The position numbers were made by a program, and so were the translations under genes. A stretch of DNA of 64,000 nucleotides. It comes from Epichloe hybrida (taxonomy: Eukaryota > Ascomycota > Sordariomycetes > Hypocreales > Clavicipitaceae). Below, in pieces: positions 58,504 through 64,000 of the stretch. The stretch spans positions 868,001 through 932,000 of the forward strand of contig JAFEKR010000014.1 in assembly GCA_019022495.1 (NCBI GenBank). The letters are read 5' to 3'. The notes under the pieces are model-generated. The model worked only from the letters and a program-made list of their open reading frames with translations. It did not search any database and had not been told where the DNA came from. Position 1 is the stretch's first letter, and each line of letters begins with the position of its first letter.

Positions 58504-59243
58504 GGCGAATGGGCCGCGGCTTGGGCGGGCGGTTTGAGATGGATGAATGCCGTTGCTGAAAACCAGAGTAGAGGTCTGTCTGGACTAATTCGTAAAATAA
58601 GACGACTTGCGGGGGGTGGAATGCCACGGTAGAGGGGCCCCCATCCCAGCCAATGAGGTCAGGGACAGGGCATCAATGCAGGGGGGGGGGGCTTTCTTTT
58701 TCTCTCGTCCTCCCATCGATCGTCACTTTTTCAAGTATCTTCTTGCTTGCCCTTGCTCCGCACGTACCAGGTTGCCGCTTGTGACCTCTGTCTTGTCGGG
58801 GGCTTTTCTTTTGCTCCTGTCCCAACTCACACGATTGGCGTTTCGAGCAGATAGAGGCCACCGCTATATCATCGACTGTTTGGTTACTTTTTTCTTACAA
58901 CTTCTTTTTCTTTCACTTTGCTATTGTAAATACCATTTGCTTCGTACATTCTACAGTATCACGTCACCCTGCCATCCTCTCGTCAAGCACCTTCAACGCA
59001 ATAGCACGAGCCTGGAAGGAACCAGCTTGTTCGTCCTCCACCGCCCGCCGCGCGTCTGCTTCGACGAACGTCTCATCTAGCCTTCGGCTCATCGACATGG
59101 GCTTGGTTTACTAGACCGACCTTTCGCCTCGCTATAGAACCTTCGGGCGTCCGCTGCGACATAAAGAAATCGAACCGAGCTGGCTCGCCAGTGCGCACGT
59201 TTACTGCTGCTCTGGCTGCTCTGCAGGGAGCAGCACAATCGCC
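58504..59243. promoter_or_regulatory. Divergent promoter, FAM32A-like and transporter genes
   Basis: These bases separate two divergent starts. There is a G10-11 run near 58681-58691 and CT-rich DNA before the transporter start. A 5' UTR of several hundred bases for the transporter is likely. I see no gene. Confidence 0.55.
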
Positions 59244-61139
59244 ATGGCTCCTCATGGCGTGCAACCGCAGTCGCGAGACTCCCTGGAGCTGGCATCTCTG
59301 GCGAGTTCGAGTATGATCATGAACGATGGCGCCGAAACAGAGATATCATCTAGGCAGAGCATCTCGTCGTCAAGAAGATTGTCGCTGGTGGAGGAGGAAG
59401 ATCCTCTCCACGATGACAACCCTGCCGGCAGACTCGGTCGATCGTACTCGGTATCGTCGACATTCGATTTCGCTGCGAACCTATTTCCGCTGAGTTCGAC
59501 CACGGGAGCGGGAGGATATGCGCCGATTGGAGCGCCAACGTCGGGGGCACGGCCGAGGGGCGTGTTGGGAGGAGGTTCGTTGGAGAAGCACAAGACTTTG
59601 ACATATCTCAATGGACTGTCGCTTATCATTGGCCTCATTATTGGATCCGGAGTCTTCTCGTCGCCCAGCCAGATCAGCTCCAAGGTCGGATCGCCGGGCG
59701 CCGCCATTGTGGTATGGATCGTGGCGGGAATATTGGCCTGGACTGGCGCGGCGTCTTATGCCGAGCTGGGAGGGGCCATTCCGCTCAATGGTGGCGCACA
59801 AGTGTATCTTGCCAAGACATTTGGTGAACTCGCGGGTTTCCTGTTCACCTGGACGGCTGTTCTGGTCCTCAAACCAGGCAGCGCTGCCATCATAGCCATC
59901 ATCATGGGGGAATACTTTGTGCGCGCCGTCATCGGGGCCGAGGCAGAGTATGTCAACCCTTGGATCAACAAGTCGGTTGCCCTGGCAGGCATCTTCTCGG
60001 TTACTTTGTTTAATTGTGTTTCTACACGCATGGGGACACGGATCAACGACATGCTCATGTTTCTCAAATTTGTGGCATTGCTGTTTGTCGCCGTGGTGGG
60101 TATTGTCGTCGCCGTCACCGGATACACTTTCAAGGGCGAGAAAGATGTGGCATGGAAGGCAAAGGATTGGTTCAATGACACGTCGACGGATCTGTCAAAT
60201 TGGGCCGTCGCCTTGTATGGCGGTCTGTGGGCATACGACGGATGGGACAATGTATGTGCTCCAGGATCGGCGAAGCCAACTTACCCTTGGCGTGCAAATG
60301 GCTGACTGGATTGTGTGCAGACAAACTACGTGGTGGGAGAGTTTCGCAATCCGAGCAGAGATCTTCCTCGAGTGATTCATTCGGCTATGCCGCTTGTCAT
60401 AGTAAGCTATGTGCTGGCGAACGTGGCCTACTTCCTCGTGTTGCCCGTGGAGGAGGTCAACAGCTCCAACACCGTAGCTGTCATGTTCGGCTCCAAGGTG
60501 TTCGGTCCAGTCGGATCCATCATCTTGGCACTCATGGTCAGCGCCAGCTGCCTAGGAGCCCTCACCTCGTCCACATTCACTGCGGGTCGACTGGTCTACG
60601 TTGCTGGCAAGGAGGGCTATATTCCAGGGCTATTCGGAAAGATTGGCATCAACAACCAAGATCCGAGCATGTCTACACAGCGAACGCGAAATTGGGCCTT
60701 TCGCAAACTGGACCAACTCCTCGGCGACGGGGAAATGGGCCTCTTCTTCACCCCGATTTATGCTCTCGTACTGAACGGGGTCATTACTGCTGGATACTGC
60801 ATCGTCGGCGAATTCCCGACCCTAGTCACCTTTTACGGCGTTGCCGGCTACACATTTTACTTTTGTACCGTGCTCGGCGTCATTATTCTTCGTGTGAAGG
60901 AGCCGCAGCTCGAAAGACCGTATCAAACGTGGATCACGACCCCCATCATCTTCTGCTGCGTCAGTCTCTTCCTTCTCAGCAGGGCAGTCTTTGCGCGCCC
61001 GATCCAAACTCTGGCCGTGGTCGCATTCGTCATGGCAGGTATTCCCGTCTACTTCTGGCGCGTCCACGGCAGGGACAAGTTGAGGAAAGCAGGCGGGGGC
61101 GATGCGCATAAACCCTGGTGGCGGTTCTGGAAGAAATAA
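59244..61139 (+). CDS. Amino-acid transporter, APC superfamily (LAT/SLC7-like)
   Basis: The model is join(59244..60251,60321..61139), 608 residues. A polar N-terminal tail of about 115 residues is followed by about twelve hydrophobic helices. Helix 1 contains the unwound GSGVF motif (LIIGLIIGSGVFSSPSQI) that binds the substrate amino group in this fold. AASYAELGGAIPLNGGAQVY and LYGGLWAYDGWDNTNYVVGE are signature blocks of the LAT branch. The family includes the yeast high-affinity methionine permease Mup1 and animal SLC7 exchangers. The long N-terminal tail with many Ser and Lys would suit control by ubiquitin-driven endocytosis. It probably works in the plasma membrane; the substrate cannot be told from sequence alone. 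Confidence 0.92.
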
Positions 61140-62022
61140 AATAGCAAGACATTGCAGAAAAGGGGAGATTCAAAACTGAAAACGAGCACATGGGCGGCGT
61201 ATAATACAAAGGATGGCCCCCAAAATCATGGGTATCATATATCAGAGATATCCCCAGCATCATCGCATGTACAATTGTTAGGATTGGGCATTATTTGCTT
61301 GGACACGGGGGCATTTGACACTCGTCTGGATTAGGTGTCTGGGTGCTTCTGCAAAGGTGAAAGAAAGCCCCCGGCGGGCGCTGGATACTATGTGCAGTCA
61401 GTAATGAGGAGAAACAAGGTGCAGCAAGGTGCAACGTACAAAGCCACGGAGTGAAGATGAAGCAGAAAAAGACCAATGTTTTGCAAAAGTTCGTGCATGC
61501 CGCGATCCGGACCACATTGGCGGCGCGCCACTTGGTGAAGCAGCCGAGAACAGCCGTCCACCGATTGGGGGGTAGGGGGGGGTTTGGCCACTGTGATCAA
61601 ACTGCTATACCATGGAGCGGCCGTAGATTTCGTCGACAAGAGCTTGCCTTTTGCCGTTGCACAACGCTGCAAGATGGGGCACTATCAAGGGCATCAGTGA
61701 TGCTCTGATAAGAAAATGGCATGGGGAAGGCCGGAACGCCAATCTGACAAGCAGGCGCGGCAATGACCCTGTTCTTTAGATTCAATGCTTCTGCCTGATT
61801 CTCTGTACGGGTACGGGAGGGAGGGGGCTGGAGATGGAACTGGAACTGATACGCAAGGTTGCGGACGAATGAATATATTTATCTGGCTCAAGCACGTATT
61901 CTTGCACAATTCAGGCACTCTGTCTGCACTTGCACTTCTCGCCAACTCGTAGACGCTGCCGTCGAAAAGAAAGAAAATCATGCATCGGCGTGGACTTCTC
62001 GAAAGTTCCCCCTTGTTCCTTT
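61140..62022. other. Convergent 3' intergenic region
   Basis: The transporter and the formate dehydrogenase genes converge here. I see no gene or notable repeat. Confidence 0.55.
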
Positions 62023-63667
62023 TTATTTGGATCGTTCACCATATGCCCTGGTGGCATAGGCCCCCTTGTGAACTATCAGGTCCTCGGGGCGGTAGTCGTG
62101 CTTGCCAGATAGATAGCTGGTAAGAATGGCCTTGGTTCCGTCGGCGTAGCGCTTCTGAGCATCAAGAGAGGTGCCAGACATGTGAGGAACCATGGCGTTG
62201 CCGCCCCCGAAAGGATTCTTGGCAGTACGCAAGGGATGATCGGGCTTTGCCGGTTGGGGGAACCAGACGTCGCCGCCGTAACCGGCGAGGTGGCCGGACT
62301 TCAGCGCGGCGGCGACGTCTGCCTCCTTTATGATGGCTCCGCGAGCAGTGTTGATGAGATATGAGCCTATGGCATTGGTAAGACGTCAAAACCGTCACTT
62401 TGGTAAGAGGGGTAAGAGGCTTAGAGGATAGGACATTGTAATGTGAAAGCAGGAATGCCGGGGAAAACAAAATGGGCCATGGTCATGTATTGATTGTACT
62501 TACCCTTCTTCATCTGGGCGATAAGCTTCGCGTCAAAGAGTCCCCTCGTCCCCTCATGCAGAGGGCAGTTGATCGTGACAATGTCACAACGGTTGAGTAG
62601 TTCGGGCAGAGTATCAACACGCTTGCATCCGATTTCCTCCGTCTTCTCCTTGCTGAGAGGCTGGTAGTCGAAGTACAAGAGCTCCTTGCAGTCAAAGGCC
62701 TTGAGACGACGCAAGACACGCTCACCGATGCGGCCGACGGCAACGGTGCCAACGACCTTGTTCTCGAGATCGTACTCCTGCTTGGCGACGGCGGCAACAT
62801 CCCAATCGCCACGCTCAACCTGTTCGTGGGCAGGAACGAAATTGCGGATCAGGACCAGGATGGTCATGATGACGTGCTCGGCAACGGACACGACGTTGCT
62901 GCCAGTGACCTCGGCCACGGTGACGCCGCCGTTTGTCTTGTTGGCGGCATCGAGGTCGATGTGATCAGAGCCGATACCGGCCGTGATGGCAAGCTTGAGA
63001 TTCTTGGCCTTGGCCAGACGCTTTGCGTTCAGATAGCCAGGGTGGAAGCTTCAGCCCACGTTAGCAATCAGTCGGCTGACATGTAAAAGATAGACCTGCT
63101 ATCTATCAGGTGCATCTGCGTACGGGGTGGTTATGATAATCTCGGCATCGACGAGCTCTTGGTCGAACTTGGAGTTGACGTCCTCCTCCTTGTCCGAAGT
63201 GGTAACCAGGGTGTGGCCCTGGTCTTCGAGCCATTTTCGCAGGCCGAGCTCATTCTCCGTGGTACCAAGCAGCTCGGGAACCTATAAACGGAAGCAAAAC
63301 GGCATGGCCCGCATTAGCGCAGTACACTGAGACAAGTGAGTGACATGACATGGCTCATCGAGTTGAGGAGTCATCGACCCCCCGGGACCCCCACACTCGA
63401 CTCAGGCTTCCCCGCATTTCTGGAGGAGATTTGAATGCACATATTGCGGAAGCTGCGGGAGGGGGGCGGCCAGGAGCACTGCTGCCCGGCCACAAACCAG
63501 GTAAGATGATGATGAAACATACATGGGAAAGGACACTGACTACTTACATCCTTGGCGTGCTGGCCACCGTCGTAGAGAACGAGAAGAACTTTGACCTTTT
63601 CACGCGCGGTTGTTAGCGAAGAAAGCTTGTCTGTGCGTGAATGGGATGCGGGGCGGGAAAATACCAT
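62023..63667 (-). CDS. FDH1: NAD-dependent formate dehydrogenase
   Basis: The unspliced-start model is complement(join(62023..62366,62504..63048,63124..63281,63548..63667)), 388 residues. Removing a candidate 69-base intron directly after the ATG gives 365 residues beginning [12 protein letters not shown], like Neurospora FDH. The D-2-hydroxyacid dehydrogenase fold is plain: [18 protein letters not shown], the NAD-binding [15 protein letters not shown], the catalytic Arg in INTARGAI, and the His of [16 protein letters not shown]. The segment [19 protein letters not shown] contains the formate-binding residues. The enzyme oxidises formate to CO2 with NAD in the cytosol or mitochondria, usually induced by C1 compounds. 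In the core GxGxxG motif the first Gly is replaced by Ala (AVGRIGER against the more usual GVGRIGER), which should be tolerated. Confidence 0.95.
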
Positions 63668-64000
63668 TGCGATTACAATGTCGTTTCTTTGGGGGGTGGG
63701 CGAGGAGCGCAGCTTATTTGTGTGATGGTGTGACAGGTTGCAGTGGTAAGGAACTTTGGAGACAAGAATTGAGGAGGAATCGTGTGTCGTGTTTGTCATT
63801 GATTCCCATAAGAAAGAACTCCGGGAGGCAGCTGGCTATTTATGTTTCCCTCGGAACGAGCTAAGATGACCCTGAGAAGAGAGAGCACATTCTTCAACAT
63901 CGTCACCAGAAACCCCTCTCAAGCCCGAGCCGCCCCCGGAAGCCCTCATGTCTCGCAGAGAGCTCGGCATTGCAAGTGAAAATAGGCCATCCAGGTAGAT
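63668..64000. other. Promoter region of formate dehydrogenase, window edge
   Basis: This is the upstream flank of FDH1 up to the end of the window. I see no coding sequence. Confidence 0.5.

Overview
The window looks like nuclear DNA of a filamentous ascomycete, most likely a sordariomycete and possibly Hypocreales. The genes carry short GT-AG introns, mostly 50-110 bases. The conserved proteins have filamentous-fungal form: a group II G-alpha beginning MCFG, an NsdD-type GATA factor, a fungal-type spermidine synthase and a Gep4 phosphatase. Transcription runs on both strands, gene by gene, with no operons. I support 22 protein genes. I recognised no tRNA or rRNA gene, no intact transposon and no CRISPR array. 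The genus is inference only.

Left part (1-19.4 kb): a TMEM234-like membrane protein; proteasome subunit alpha-1 (Scl1); a WKF-domain nuclear protein; a phytanoyl-CoA-dioxygenase-like enzyme; a claudin/Sur7-like four-pass protein; a Nit2-type omega-amidase; spermidine synthase; a group II G-alpha subunit; and a secreted GH3 beta-glucosidase. Most exon models were rebuilt by hand, and the phases close exactly.

Middle part (19.4-35 kb): a very gene-poor stretch. The only gene I can support is an NsdD/SUB-1-like GATA factor at 28.6-30.3 kb, with about 9.2 kb of non-coding DNA before it and 4.75 kb after it. This DNA is rich in homopolymer runs, short minisatellites and copies of a 9-base motif, TACTCCGTA.

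Right part (35-64 kb): gamma-glutamylcysteine synthetase; an endosulfine-family (Igo1) protein; a MYG1-family exonuclease; a small conserved-looking protein; a 10-exon Hsp70-like ATPase divergent from a coiled-coil protein of unknown function; Gep4 and Orc2 head to head; dolichol kinase; a Ser/Thr-rich membrane protein; a FAM32A homologue with an apparent one-base frameshift in a G8 run; a LAT-type amino-acid transporter; and NAD-dependent formate dehydrogenase. The neighbours share no pathway. The only pairs that look functionally or regulatorily linked are those that share promoters.

The points most worth a second look are the enriched TACTCCGTA motif, an in-frame 69-base intron directly after the formate dehydrogenase ATG, the unusual non-coding surroundings of nsdD, the divergent Hsp70-like/coiled-coil pair with possible coding relics downstream, and the FAM32A frameshift.
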